From the NCBI RefSeq assembly GCF_002836945.1, contig NZ_NIJM01000017.1, positions 1-64,000 on the forward strand: 64,000 nucleotides of DNA. Reading direction: 5' to 3'. The translations under genes were made by a program, and so were the position numbers. The stretch is from Shewanella chilikensis. Lineage in GTDB: Bacteria > Pseudomonadota > Gammaproteobacteria > Enterobacterales > Shewanellaceae. Positions 17,987 through 26,464 of this stretch are shown piece by piece. Under the pieces are notes generated by a model, which saw only the letters and a program-made list of their open reading frames with translations, was not told the origin of the DNA and searched no databases. Position 1 is the first letter of the stretch. Each line of letters begins with the position of its first letter.

Positions 17987-18406
17987 TCAGTACTGGTTCT
18001 CGAAATAGCTTTCGATGATCAGCACAGCAGAGACGGCATCGATCTGGCCCTTGGTCAGCGCCTTGAAGCCACCGAGTTCAAATAACCTGGCCTTGGCATC
18101 GGCCGTGGTCAGGCGTTCATCCTGGGTGGCCACTTTGACACCGAAACGCCCGGCAATACGGTTGGCAAACTTACGGGCTCTCTGGGTCATCTCCTGCTCT
18201 GTGCCATCCATATTGAGTGGCAGTCCCACCACCACGAGATCTGGCTGCCACTCTTCGATTAAAGCCGCTATCTGCTGCCAATCGGGAATACCATCCACTG
18301 CCTTGATGGATGTCAGTGGGCTGGCACTGCCGGTCAACTGCTGACCTATGGCTATGCCTATACTCTTGGTGCCGAAATCGAAGCCCAGTACGGTTTTTGC
18401 AGTCAT
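17987..18406 (-). CDS. ruvX: RuvX (YqgF) nuclease-fold protein
   Basis: A 139-residue RNase H-fold protein of the YqgF family, called a putative pre-16S rRNA nuclease or Holliday junction resolvase. The N-terminal motif [14 protein letters not shown] carries the first catalytic Asp, [11 protein letters not shown] is in the middle and the last acidic residue sits in QIDAVSA. The start at 18406 gives the standard length; the frame is open 31 codons further upstream into the yqgE 3' end. It follows yqgE by 13 bp in the usual order. Confidence 0.93.
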   Translation of the reverse strand: MTAKTVLGFDFGTKSIGIAIGQQLTGSASPLTSIKAVDGIPDWQQIAALIEEWQPDLVVVGLPLNMDGTEQEMTQRARKFANRIAGRFGVKVATQDERLTTADAKARLFELGGFKALTKGQIDAVSAVLIIESYFENQY

Positions 18407-18419
18407 TTTGCCTCTGTAA

Positions 18420-18983
18420 TCAAGCGTGTCCCATCTGGCTGGACATTTGCCAGATATCGAATCCCAGTGACTGGGTGGCCTTGAGCCAACGATGCTCATG
18501 GGGAGTATTGAACAGTATCTCGGGTGTGGCGGGAATGGTCAGCCAGCTGTTTTCCGCCAGTTCTTGCTCCAGCTGGTGGCGGCTCCAACCCGCGTATCCC
18601 AGCGCCACCAGAAAATGTTCCGGCGCCTTTGAGGTGCCAAGAGAGGTGAGAATATCCCGTGAACTGGTCAGCATTATCTCGTCATTGATGGCAGTGCTGT
18701 TGGCCCAATAGGGTTGACTGCTGTGCAGTACAAAGCCCCGCTCCGGGTTGACCGGGCCGCCCACCAGTACGCTGTTGTCTACTGATGGCTTGAGGGATAC
18801 CTCTTCTGCCAACTCCATCTGCAGTAGCAACTCGTCAACTTCAATACCTATGGGGCGGTTGACCATGAGTCCCATGGCCCCCTTGTTGTCATGCTCGCAC
18901 ACATAGATGAGTGAACGCTCGAAGAAGGTATCATCGAGCGAAGGCATGGCGATAAGAAAATGATTTTGCAAACTGTCCATCAT
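18420..18983 (-). CDS. yqgE: YqgE/AlgH family protein
   Basis: A 187-residue member of the UPF0301 (YqgE/AlgH) family. The N-terminus [10 protein letters not shown] and the GLMVNRPIG and [13 protein letters not shown] motifs are diagnostic. The function is not established. Two adjacent ATG codons (18983, 18980) share one ribosome site (aggag). It is upstream of ruvX, as in most gammaproteobacteria. Confidence 0.93.
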   Translation of the reverse strand: MMDSLQNHFLIAMPSLDDTFFERSLIYVCEHDNKGAMGLMVNRPIGIEVDELLLQMELAEEVSLKPSVDNSVLVGGPVNPERGFVLHSSQPYWANSTAINDEIMLTSSRDILTSLGTSKAPEHFLVALGYAGWSRHQLEQELAENSWLTIPATPEILFNTPHEHRWLKATQSLGFDIWQMSSQMGHA

Positions 18984-19007
18984 ACTGCTCCTGGTACTTG
19001 TTGCCTG

Positions 19008-19337
19008 TCAGCCGCCGGCCAGCTTCACCTTGTAGCCCAGCTTCTCCAGCAGGCCCTGGAGTTGCTCTCGATTGTCGGTTTGAATCTCGATATCGAACGC
19101 TTTTACTGTGCCGCCGCAACCGCATTGCTTCTTGAGTTTTTGCGCCAGATCTTTCAGCGCCTTGGCGTCTAGTCCCAGCCCTTTGATCACTGAAACACCT
19201 TTGCCTTTGCGGCCCTTGCTGTCTTTGTGGATCCGGACGATACCATCGGATGTCGGGACTGTGGCTTGTTCCTTGGGCTGGCTAATACGGCCTTTGTCGG
19301 TACTGTATACCAAACTGACATTGGGATCTGTTTTCAT
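19008..19337 (-). CDS. yciH: SUI1/eIF1-like translation factor YciH
   Basis: A 109-residue bacterial homologue of eIF1. The core GKGVSVIKGL and the CGCGGTVK segment match the SUI1 fold. The family is thought to act in start-site fidelity during initiation. It precedes yqgE by 24 bp. Confidence 0.92.
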   Translation of the reverse strand: MKTDPNVSLVYSTDKGRISQPKEQATVPTSDGIVRIHKDSKGRKGKGVSVIKGLGLDAKALKDLAQKLKKQCGCGGTVKAFDIEIQTDNREQLQGLLEKLGYKVKLAGG

Positions 19338-19421
19338 TGTTGATGCTGAACTATGGCTTATGGGCGCAGTCTAACAGATTTAGCTTAAGCGCCCAATGGC
19401 TTGCTCCAAGCCGCTGAAATC

Positions 19422-19447
19422 AAAAAAAAGCCACCGTTAAGGTGGCT
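19422..19447 (-). terminator. Rho-independent terminator
   Basis: On the minus strand: stem agccacc / ggtggct then eight T. It ends the small membrane gene at 19517-19834 and isolates it from yciH. Confidence 0.88.
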
Positions 19448-19516
19448 GGTAAAAACTGAAATTGCGCAGGGAACAAGATCAGTAACCGGCGTGGATGCCG
19501 GCAATCACAAGAAATG

Positions 19517-19834
19517 TCAGGAAAGCAGTATTCCGCCAAGCACTGCCATCACAGATAAAAAGGCGCAGGGCAGCATCAGTATTCTTAGCTTGGGCAACAG
19601 TAGTGTCAGTGTCGTCAGGACGAAACCGAAAGCGGCCAGATCAAAAGGTGAAATCTGTTGCTCGACCAATCTGGCACCGAGCCAACCGAGAATGAGCAGC
19701 GGCAGGATAAGCAAACGTCTGGCTTGATTGATGCTGCCTATTCCAGCCAGTTGCTGGGTTTGTTGCAGCAAAGAGTTTCGAGTCAGCAAAACACCACTGG
19801 CAATAATAAAGAATGCGAGATACCAAAGCATCAT
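19517..19834 (-). CDS. Small Fur-regulated membrane protein
   Basis: A 105-residue protein with three or four hydrophobic segments (about 1-17, 42-60, 64-80 and 84-103), so probably an inner-membrane protein. I recognise no family. It has its own terminator and a perfect Fur operator starting 25 bases before the first ATG, which strongly suggests a role in iron-limited growth. Two adjacent ATG codons (19834, 19831) are possible starts, with only a weak ggat ribosome site. Confidence 0.7.
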   Translation of the reverse strand: MMLWYLAFFIIASGVLLTRNSLLQQTQQLAGIGSINQARRLLILPLLILGWLGARLVEQQISPFDLAAFGFVLTTLTLLLPKLRILMLPCAFLSVMAVLGGILLS

Positions 19835-19858
19835 GAGTCATCCAAGGTTTAATCTAGA

Positions 19859-19873
19859 TGATAATCATTATCA
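19859..19873. promoter_or_regulatory. Fur operator (7-1-7 palindrome)
   Basis: tgataatcattatca is a perfect match to the 7-1-7 Fur consensus. It lies 25 bp upstream of the small membrane gene and 140 bp upstream of the divergent DUF4136 gene, so control of the former is likely and of the latter possible. Confidence 0.92.
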
Positions 19874-20012
19874 TTTGATGGTGTGCTGAAGTCAAGCTGA
19901 ATCGGTAAACTAAATTTTGTTAAATTCGGTTGTAGAGCAGAAGATTGAAATGTAAGCTGATTTCATGGGGTTTTGTGGCCATTTTCAGGCCTGGGTAAAC
20001 GAGGAAATTTCG

Positions 20013-20570
20013 ATGAAGTATCTGATAACAGCCGCAATGGCACTGATGCTAAGTGCTTGTAGTACACTGAATACTGGCTGGGATTATGACCCGGGTGTGA
20101 ACTTCAGCCAGTACAAGAGTTATGCCTGGGTGGAAAAGCAATCCGAAGACACCAGCTATCATCTGGATGGTTTGATGGATCAGCGAGTACGTGATGCCTT
20201 GGATCGGCAGTTGGCACAAAAGGGCCTGCAGATTGCTACCAAGGAAAACGCCGATATCCTGGTTAACTATCTGACCAAGGTAGACAAGAAAATCAATGTC
20301 GACACTTTCAACACCAACTATGGTTACAACCCATACTGGGGGCCGGGTTGGGGCTGGGGCGGCAATATGCAGACCCAAACCACAGTACGCGAATATGAAG
20401 TCGGTACTTTGATTGTGGATCTGGTGGACGCCAAGTCCGGCAAACTCATCTGGCGCGGATCAGTGGCTGACACCATTCGCGACAGCGATACTCCGCAAAA
20501 GCGAATTGCCAAGGTTAACGAGGCGGTTGCCAGTGTTATGAGCAACTTCCCGCCCAAGGTGGAAAAATAA
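20013..20570 (+). CDS. DUF4136 lipoprotein
   Basis: A 185-residue protein with a lipobox (LMLSACS, Cys at about 15) and a DUF4136 domain: FSQYKSYAWV, a central DILVNYLTKV strand and a C-terminal AKSGKLIWRGSVADT segment. A short Gly/Trp-rich loop (WGPGWGWGG) is in the middle. It is an envelope lipoprotein of unknown function. The ATG at 20013 has a gagga ribosome site; the frame opens 16 codons earlier. Confidence 0.9.
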   Translation: MKYLITAAMALMLSACSTLNTGWDYDPGVNFSQYKSYAWVEKQSEDTSYHLDGLMDQRVRDALDRQLAQKGLQIATKENADILVNYLTKVDKKINVDTFNTNYGYNPYWGPGWGWGGNMQTQTTVREYEVGTLIVDLVDAKSGKLIWRGSVADTIRDSDTPQKRIAKVNEAVASVMSNFPPKVEK

Positions 20571-20612
20571 CCTCTGAGTTCCACTAGGTCCATTTAGGAA
20601 ATCCGGTATCGG

Positions 20613-20639
20613 AATAAAGCGGCGCAAAGCCGCTTTATT
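20613..20639. terminator. Bidirectional terminator hairpin
   Basis: Stem aataaagcggc / gccgctttatt, followed by a T run on the plus strand. It ends the DUF4136 transcript and overlaps the stop codon of the decayed minus-strand gene. Confidence 0.85.
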
Positions 20640-21116
20640 GTTTTTTAAGCAGTTCACACAGCAGTTGCCTCATTCTGACATTGACTCTGGATATCTGGCT
20701 GACCGATGACTGGAGTACATCTGCATTAGCCTTCAAGCCGCCTAGTTCAAAATCCAGTTTTACGGCCAGCAATTCCCCCCTTGCTCATTGCCTCTTGGAC
20801 CAAGGGCAGTTCTGTGGACACAGTGACAGGCGTGAGTGTTTTCTTAAGTCTTATGCCATTGAGTGGAACTACTTGTACAACCTGGGGTTTAAGCGGTTTT
20901 ACGGCAATAACCCTGATGCGTATGGTATTGGACTCAGGTTATTGCATACCCTTGGGGGGAAGGCCGACTCATTTTGGTGACGGTTCCAGCTATTACCTGG
21001 GCGCTGGAAGCCGGTATTCTGGGAGCTTCTTATTCTACAACCCCTTGTTTAACTGGCTCTATTACTGCTTGCGGCGCACGTCCATCGGTCCATCAAGGTG
21101 TTTTATTAAAAGGTAA
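20635..21116 (-). pseudogene. Decayed minus-strand gene
   Basis: Reading the minus strand, about 157 codons of protein-like sequence can be joined across at least two frameshifts and two in-frame stops. The last 46 codons end with TAA at 20635 (reading ELLAVKLDFELGGLKANADV and on to LCELLKKQ). That frame breaks at a run of six G (20775-20780). It resumes upstream as roughly 35 codons reading PQVVQVVPLNG and LTPVTVSTELPLVQEAMSKG, and breaks again near 20938. A third stretch reads EAPRIPASSAQVIAGTVTK with a TAA at about 21032. I do not recognise the family. The plus strand also has open frames here, which I take as antisense shadows; the choice of strand is an inference. The rest of the gap to 21319 shows no gene. 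Confidence 0.45.
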
Positions 21117-21319
21117 CTACTATGTAGGAGATTTCTGCTGCAGTAGCAACTCATTACCGCAGATGTTGGTTTATCTTGGCTAAAATTAAAGACGATTATA
21201 CAATGCGTTAGCCGGTGACCTGTGACTTGGCGCACTAAAGCCAAGTGAACCGGCGGTGGATTGTGTTCTGCCTGAAACTCATCTATATAGTTGAAGGATT
21301 GATAGTTAGGGAGGCCTGG

Positions 21320-21895
21320 GTGAATCGTTATTTGGGCTTGGCGGGGGGGATTCCGCTGCTGTTGCTGAGCAGCGCTGTGCTTGCCTGGGAAGATTCTGAC
21401 GGTGACGGTGTCCCTGACACTAAAGATGCCTGTCCCGATACCCCGGCACAGGCAGCTGTGAGCGCCAATGGTTGTGTCTTGGATAAGACCCCCTCCATGA
21501 CGGATATCTGTTTACCGACAACGTCCGGTGGTGTCTATCCCCAAAATTGCGATACAGCCAATCCAATAAGGCTGTATTTCGACTTGGGTTCGGCGCAGAT
21601 CCCCCTGGCGCAGTGGCCGCAACTTGCCAGAATGAAAGCATTTCTTCATCAATATAAGGTAAACTTGCATATTGAAGGACATGCCGACATCAGCGGCTCA
21701 GATGCCATAAATCAACCTTTGTCAGCAGCTAGGGCCGAAAGTGCCAAAATGGTGCTGATTGAGGATTATGGTTTTCCGGGGGCACAATTCAGTACTCACG
21801 GATATGGCAGCAAGCAGCCTGCCGCAGATAATACCAGTGTCTTGGGTCGCAGCCTTAACCGCAGGGTTGAGTTTGTGGTCGATTTAAAAAAGTAA
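21320..21895 (+). CDS. OmpA-family protein with a calcium-repeat segment
   Basis: A protein of about 191 residues: signal peptide, one thrombospondin type 3-like segment (DSDGDGVPDTKDACPDTP, calcium-binding type) and an OmpA-like peptidoglycan-binding domain (IEGHADISGSDAINQPLSAAR, then NRRVEFVV). It lacks the N-terminal beta-barrel of OmpA, so it is probably a periplasmic or outer-membrane-attached protein bound to the cell wall. GTG at 21320 is preferred because gggagg lies six bases upstream; an ATG at 21245 would put 25 non-signal residues ahead. Confidence 0.85.
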   Translation: MNRYLGLAGGIPLLLLSSAVLAWEDSDGDGVPDTKDACPDTPAQAAVSANGCVLDKTPSMTDICLPTTSGGVYPQNCDTANPIRLYFDLGSAQIPLAQWPQLARMKAFLHQYKVNLHIEGHADISGSDAINQPLSAARAESAKMVLIEDYGFPGAQFSTHGYGSKQPAADNTSVLGRSLNRRVEFVVDLKK

Positions 21896-21925
21896 GTTAA
21901 ATAAGGTTTGTAAGGGAGTATTTTA

Positions 21926-22750
21926 ATGGAAAATCTCGAAGGGCTGTTCAAACAAGCGCCCGAGTTAATCGCGGCCTATGGCATCAAGATACTGCTTGCC
22001 ATTGTCATTTTCTTTGTCGGTAAGTATTTGTCCAATGTGGCCAAGAAAGTCACTGCCAAAATGTTGGGCAAGCGCAAGATAGATCAGACAGTGGTTTCCT
22101 TTGTTGCCAATATGGCTTGGGCCGTGGTGTTTGTATTTACCGTTATCGCTACCTTGGGGCAGCTAGGCATTCAGACTGCCTCTCTGGTTGCAGTTCTCGG
22201 TGCCGCCGGTTTGGCTGTGGGCTTGGCGCTGCAGGGCTCACTGTCCAACTTTGCCGCCGGTGTCTTGATGGTACTGTTCCGCCCTTGTCGTGTGGGTGAC
22301 TATGTTGAAGCCGCAGGTGTTGCCGGTACTGTAGATGAAATCACCATCTTCTCTACCCGCCTGAAAACGCCGGACAACAAGGTCATCATAGTGCCCAACT
22401 CCACTATCATGAATGGTAGCATCACCAACTACTCTGCTATGGACAAGCGCCGTATCGATCTGGTGATTGGGGTTTCTTACGATGCCGATATCCGTCATAC
22501 CAAGCAAATACTGACAAGCATTCTCGATAATCACGAGAAAGTACTGAAAGAGCCTGGCTATACTGTGGGTCTGCACACACTGGCTGACTCTTCGGTTAAC
22601 TATGTGGTTCGCCCTTGGGTGAAGTCCGCTGATTACTGGGGGGTCTACTTCGAACTGATGGAGCAGATTAAACAGTCTCTGGACGAAAACGGCATTGGCA
22701 TTCCATATCCTCAGATGGATCTGCATGTCAAAGAGCTGCCTTCCAAGTAA
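21926..22750 (+). CDS. mscS: Small-conductance mechanosensitive channel MscS
   Basis: A 274-residue heptameric channel of the inner membrane that opens under hypo-osmotic stress. Three N-terminal membrane segments are followed by the Gly/Ala-rich pore helix (GLAVGLALQGSLSNFAAGVL, about residues 91-110) and the MscS beta and alpha-beta domains (FRPCRVGDYVE). It is close in size to E. coli MscS. It has its own ribosome site (gggag) and a terminator just downstream. Confidence 0.95.
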   Translation: MENLEGLFKQAPELIAAYGIKILLAIVIFFVGKYLSNVAKKVTAKMLGKRKIDQTVVSFVANMAWAVVFVFTVIATLGQLGIQTASLVAVLGAAGLAVGLALQGSLSNFAAGVLMVLFRPCRVGDYVEAAGVAGTVDEITIFSTRLKTPDNKVIIVPNSTIMNGSITNYSAMDKRRIDLVIGVSYDADIRHTKQILTSILDNHEKVLKEPGYTVGLHTLADSSVNYVVRPWVKSADYWGVYFELMEQIKQSLDENGIGIPYPQMDLHVKELPSK

Positions 22751-22764
22751 GTTCAGCTTTGGAC

Positions 22765-22792
22765 AAAGACCGGCAGATGCCGGTCTTTTTTT
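22765..22792 (+). terminator. Rho-independent terminator of mscS
   Basis: Stem aaagaccggc / gccggtcttt, followed by T residues. Confidence 0.9.
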
Positions 22793-22858
22793 ACCTGTAT
22801 TCTGACAATGGGTTATATTAGCCAGGATGAATTTGAACCGGGATTGAGGGAGAAAACT

Positions 22859-23455
22859 ATGTTGAAACTGACAAAGTGGAGCGCCGTGTGTGTATTGGCC
22901 TTGGCGAGCGCCTCGGCTATGGCGACGGAAGGGAAGGTGGCGGCCGAAGTCAAAATGGGCGGCCAGAGTGTCACCTTGATGGGTAAGTTGCCCGAGCTTA
23001 ACCAGCTTGCACCAGGGTTTAAGGTGGTGGATGACAAGTTTGCCCCAGTGACTTTAAGTGACTTCAAGGGTAAGACAGTACTTATCAGCGCGGTTCCCAG
23101 TCTGGATACCGGCGTCTGTGCCCTGCAGACCAAGAGATTCAATAAGGAGTTCAGCAAGTTTGATGATTCTGTGGTCATGTTGACCGTCAGTGAAGACTTA
23201 CCCTTTGCCCAAAAACGTTTCTGCAAGGTGGAGAATGTAAATAAAATCAAAGTATTGTCAGACTCTGTCTGGCGCGACTTTGGTAATAAGTATGGTTTGT
23301 TGATCCCAAATCGAGGCTTGCTGGCCAGAGCGATATTTATTATCGATACCAATGGCCAGCTCAAGTACCGTGAGTTGGTGGCGGATGTGTCTCACCACCC
23401 GGATTACGATGCGGCGCTCAAGGCCTTGAAAGAAATCAGCCAGGGACAAATATAA
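22859..23455 (+). CDS. tpx: Exported thiol peroxidase
   Basis: A 198-residue atypical 2-Cys peroxiredoxin of the Tpx type. The peroxidatic Cys is in VPSLDTGVCALQT and the resolving Cys in KRFCKVEN. Unlike the cytosolic E. coli protein (168 residues), it starts with a signal peptide (VCVLALASASAMA), so it should act in the periplasm. The ATG at 22859 follows gaggga; an upstream in-frame ATG (22808) would bury the signal peptide. It is convergent with nfo. Confidence 0.93.
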   Translation: MLKLTKWSAVCVLALASASAMATEGKVAAEVKMGGQSVTLMGKLPELNQLAPGFKVVDDKFAPVTLSDFKGKTVLISAVPSLDTGVCALQTKRFNKEFSKFDDSVVMLTVSEDLPFAQKRFCKVENVNKIKVLSDSVWRDFGNKYGLLIPNRGLLARAIFIIDTNGQLKYRELVADVSHHPDYDAALKALKEISQGQI

Positions 23456-23500
23456 GGCTAAGAACACCATGTGTCTCGGCCCTTTGGCGCTGGCTTGGGT

Positions 23501-24355
23501 TCAGCGGCTGAGGCTTTTAAGCCAGGCAATTTCTTCGGGCCAGATCTCTGGGCGTATGGTTTCTAATATCAAAGGTATCCTCTTGGTGGCGGGGTGGCCG
23601 AGAATATACTCGAAAGCGGTTTTGCCTATTTCGCCCATACCTAAGGAGTCGTGGCGGTCGACCCGGCTGCCGAGCCCTGTCTTGCTGTCGTTGAGGTGCA
23701 TGCCCTTGAGGTATTGAAAGCCCACGATATGGCCAAAGGCATCAAAGCTTTCCCGGCAGCTTTCCTGAGTACGGATGTCGTAACCTGCGGCAAACATATG
23801 GGCGGTATCCAGGCAAACGCCGACTCGGGATTTATCCTCAACCCCGTCTATGATCTGCGCCAGTTGTTCAAAGCTGTGTCCCAGGTTGGAGCCTTGGCCC
23901 GCGGTATTTTCGATGACGGCACAGACGCCATCACAAGCTGCCAATGCCAGGTTGATTGAATCGCTGATGTTACGCAGACAGTGGTTTTCACTTATCTGTC
24001 GCAAGTGGCTGCCGGGATGAAAGTTTAGCAAGGTTAATCCCAATTGTTTGCAGCGAAGCATCTCATCGACAAAGGCATCGCGGGATTTTTCCAGCAGCAA
24101 GGGATCCGGGTGTCCCAAGTTAATCAGATAGCTGTCGTGGGGCAGAATTGCCTCGGGTCTGAACCCCAGCTGTTGGCAGTTTTCCTGAAAGGCGGCGATG
24201 GACTGTTCGGTTAAAGCTGCTGCCTGCCAGCGCCGTTGATTTTTGGTAAACAGTGCAAAGGCACTGGCCCCTATCTTGTGGGCATTAAGGGGAGCATTTT
24301 CCACGCCACCCTGGGCGCTGACATGGGCACCAACCCACCTTTCCTGACTCGTCAC
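23501..24355 (-). CDS. nfo: Endonuclease IV (AP endonuclease)
   Basis: A 284-residue zinc-dependent apurinic/apyrimidinic endonuclease of base-excision repair. The TIM-barrel motifs [31 protein letters not shown] and HLNDSK are present and carry the metal ligands. The start is GTG with a good ribosome site (aggag, five bases away). It is divergent from the histidine kinase gene 99 bp away. Confidence 0.95.
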   Translation of the reverse strand: MTSQERWVGAHVSAQGGVENAPLNAHKIGASAFALFTKNQRRWQAAALTEQSIAAFQENCQQLGFRPEAILPHDSYLINLGHPDPLLLEKSRDAFVDEMLRCKQLGLTLLNFHPGSHLRQISENHCLRNISDSINLALAACDGVCAVIENTAGQGSNLGHSFEQLAQIIDGVEDKSRVGVCLDTAHMFAAGYDIRTQESCRESFDAFGHIVGFQYLKGMHLNDSKTGLGSRVDRHDSLGMGEIGKTAFEYILGHPATKRIPLILETIRPEIWPEEIAWLKSLSR

Positions 24356-24454
24356 CCAGACTCCTCTATAGCGTTTGGCAAGCTGGATAAGTCGCTAATA
24401 TTGCAAACTTGTCTATGCTTGAATGACTGAAAAACAACGGAAAGGGACTTTAAC

Positions 24455-26464
24455 GTGTTTTCCTCTGCGGCTCAAACCGAATTCCCTGGCGACTGGTCCC
24501 GACTGCTGATTGAACTGGCTAAATTGCAACTGGGTTTGACCCAGGGACAGGACGTATTGCCGGCCCTGTGCCAGACCTTGGTTCATACCTCAGGGGCAGA
24601 GGCCTTGCTGATGGTGGAGCGTTCAGAGTTAGGGGGCAACGATATGCCTGAGTCAGTCACCTGCTGGTGTCGGGATCCGGTTATCTATCTGACGCTTTGG
24701 AGCAGTGTTAATCAGTGGGTCAAAGAAGCGGGCCAGCAAGAGTTGCACCAATGGTTGAAGTTTACCGTCTGGCCCATCAAAGATTCGGAACTATTGCTGT
24801 TTTTTCACTCATCGGCTCCCGGGTGGTTTGAGTATTTGGCTGCATGCCAGGCCAGTATCGGCCCTTTGGTGGGCGCCATCTATCAATGTCAGCTCAGTCG
24901 CAGTTCATCACAGTCGGTAGAGGATGAACTCTGCTTCAAGGCCGTTATAGACGGTGCCGATAGTTTATTGCTGCTTTTTCGTCTCGAACCTGAGCAGGAA
25001 CCTATTCTTTATGCCAACCCGGCGGCAACTGCTGTGACCTTATATGCCAACCGGGAGTTGGTGGGTGCCAATTTGACCGCCCTGTTGTTTGAAGGCGAAG
25101 AAAGTGATTCCTTTCGAGAACAGTTACACCGCAAGAGCAGTTATAGCGGGGAACTTTGGTGTCATAAGGGCGATGGCGGCAGGGAGTTATTGCATCTCAA
25201 CTGTTACTGTATTTCCCGAAGTCGGCGTGTATACGCCATTATAGGTCGCGATTACAGCGAGCAGCATCAGTTGCAGCAGGCCGTGGCCAGAACCCAGAAG
25301 ATGCAGGCCATTGGGGAGTTGGTCGGTGGCATAGCCCACGACTTCAACAATATTCTCGGGGTATTGAAGGGCAACCTGGAGTTAATGCAGCTTAAAACCT
25401 CTGATCCCAAAGCTGAAAAATACCTCAATACCGCCTTTAAGGCCTGCCAGCGAGGCACAGATCTGACTCGCAGACTGTTGTCATTTTCGCGCCAGGAACA
25501 GTTCAATGCCGCGCCTTGCCAGGTCAATGAGGTGATTGAAGGTTTGCAGGAGTTGTTTGCCAAGTCCTTGACCAGTCAAATAACGCTGAGTATTGAGCTG
25601 GCACCGGATAACAAGCCTGTGATGCTCGACAAAGGGGATCTGGAAGACGCCTTATTGAATCTGCTGCTCAATGGTCGTGATGCCATGGAGGGCAAGGGAG
25701 AGCTCAAGATCCGTACCGGCAGTTGCTATTTGAGTGGTTATCTGCCCGGGATCGCCATAGGCAAGACCCAGGTGGAGCCCGGGCATTATGTATGGATCAG
25801 TGTGATTGATAGCGGCAATGGAATTCCAAAAGCCTTTCAGGACAAGGTATTCGACCCATTTTTTACCACCAAGGACAAGAGCAAGGGCACAGGTCTTGGA
25901 CTAGCCATGGTGTACGGTTTTGTTAAACGTTCCAAGGGTTATATCGCCATTTTGAATACTGGGGCGAGTGGCACTGAGTTCAGATTATGGTTTCCGCAGA
26001 GTCGCAAACTGACACTTGAACCTCAGCTTGGCTCCTACACAAGTGAAGTGCCCAGAGTCAGGCGTCCGATAAAGGCGATAGTGGTGGATGATGAGCCGGA
26101 AATGTTGGAAGTAATGGCTGACTATTGCGACCTGCTGGGAATAGAGGCTGAGTTGTTCCACGACCCCCTCATAGTGCTGCAACGCTACGAGCAGCAGCGT
26201 TGTGATGCCGAGCTTCTTATCACAGATGTGTTGATGCCTGGCGGTATCAACGGCTATGAACTGGCTCAAAAACTCAATGTTAAACACTCCCTGCTGGTGT
26301 TGCTGATCTCCGGTTTTATCCAGAACATAGGGATTTCCAGTGCCGATGAGATGCCGTTTCCGGTACTGCATAAACCCTTTGAACTGACAGGATTGATTCT
26401 GGCGCTCAAGCAGGTGGGAATAAGGTTTGCTGATGACAGTAAGGGAGAATTATGGACAATTTAA
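24455..26464 (+). CDS. Hybrid sensor histidine kinase/response regulator
   Basis: A 669-residue kinase with no clear membrane segment, so probably cytoplasmic. The N-terminal 170 residues are unrecognised; a PAS-like domain spans about 170-270. The dimerisation His is H295 (GGIAHDFNNILG), followed by an HATPase domain (LLNGRDAM, GNGIPKAFQDKVFDPFFTT, GTGLGLAMVYGF). A C-terminal receiver has the phospho-acceptor D591 (LLITDVLMPGG). The start is GTG with aaaggga upstream. It overlaps the next gene by 13 bp. The signal it senses is unknown. Confidence 0.92.
   Translation: MFSSAAQTEFPGDWSRLLIELAKLQLGLTQGQDVLPALCQTLVHTSGAEALLMVERSELGGNDMPESVTCWCRDPVIYLTLWSSVNQWVKEAGQQELHQWLKFTVWPIKDSELLLFFHSSAPGWFEYLAACQASIGPLVGAIYQCQLSRSSSQSVEDELCFKAVIDGADSLLLLFRLEPEQEPILYANPAATAVTLYANRELVGANLTALLFEGEESDSFREQLHRKSSYSGELWCHKGDGGRELLHLNCYCISRSRRVYAIIGRDYSEQHQLQQAVARTQKMQAIGELVGGIAHDFNNILGVLKGNLELMQLKTSDPKAEKYLNTAFKACQRGTDLTRRLLSFSRQEQFNAAPCQVNEVIEGLQELFAKSLTSQITLSIELAPDNKPVMLDKGDLEDALLNLLLNGRDAMEGKGELKIRTGSCYLSGYLPGIAIGKTQVEPGHYVWISVIDSGNGIPKAFQDKVFDPFFTTKDKSKGTGLGLAMVYGFVKRSKGYIAILNTGASGTEFRLWFPQSRKLTLEPQLGSYTSEVPRVRRPIKAIVVDDEPEMLEVMADYCDLLGIEAELFHDPLIVLQRYEQQRCDAELLITDVLMPGGINGYELAQKLNVKHSLLVLLISGFIQNIGISSADEMPFPVLHKPFELTGLILALKQVGIRFADDSKGELWTI

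Noticed and set aside
20681-21183. Plus-strand open frames at 20681, 20781 and 20974 as real genes
   Set aside because: Their translations look like antisense shadows (Ser/Thr/Trp/Cys-rich), none has a good ribosome site, and the minus strand gives a more protein-like reading, though interrupted.
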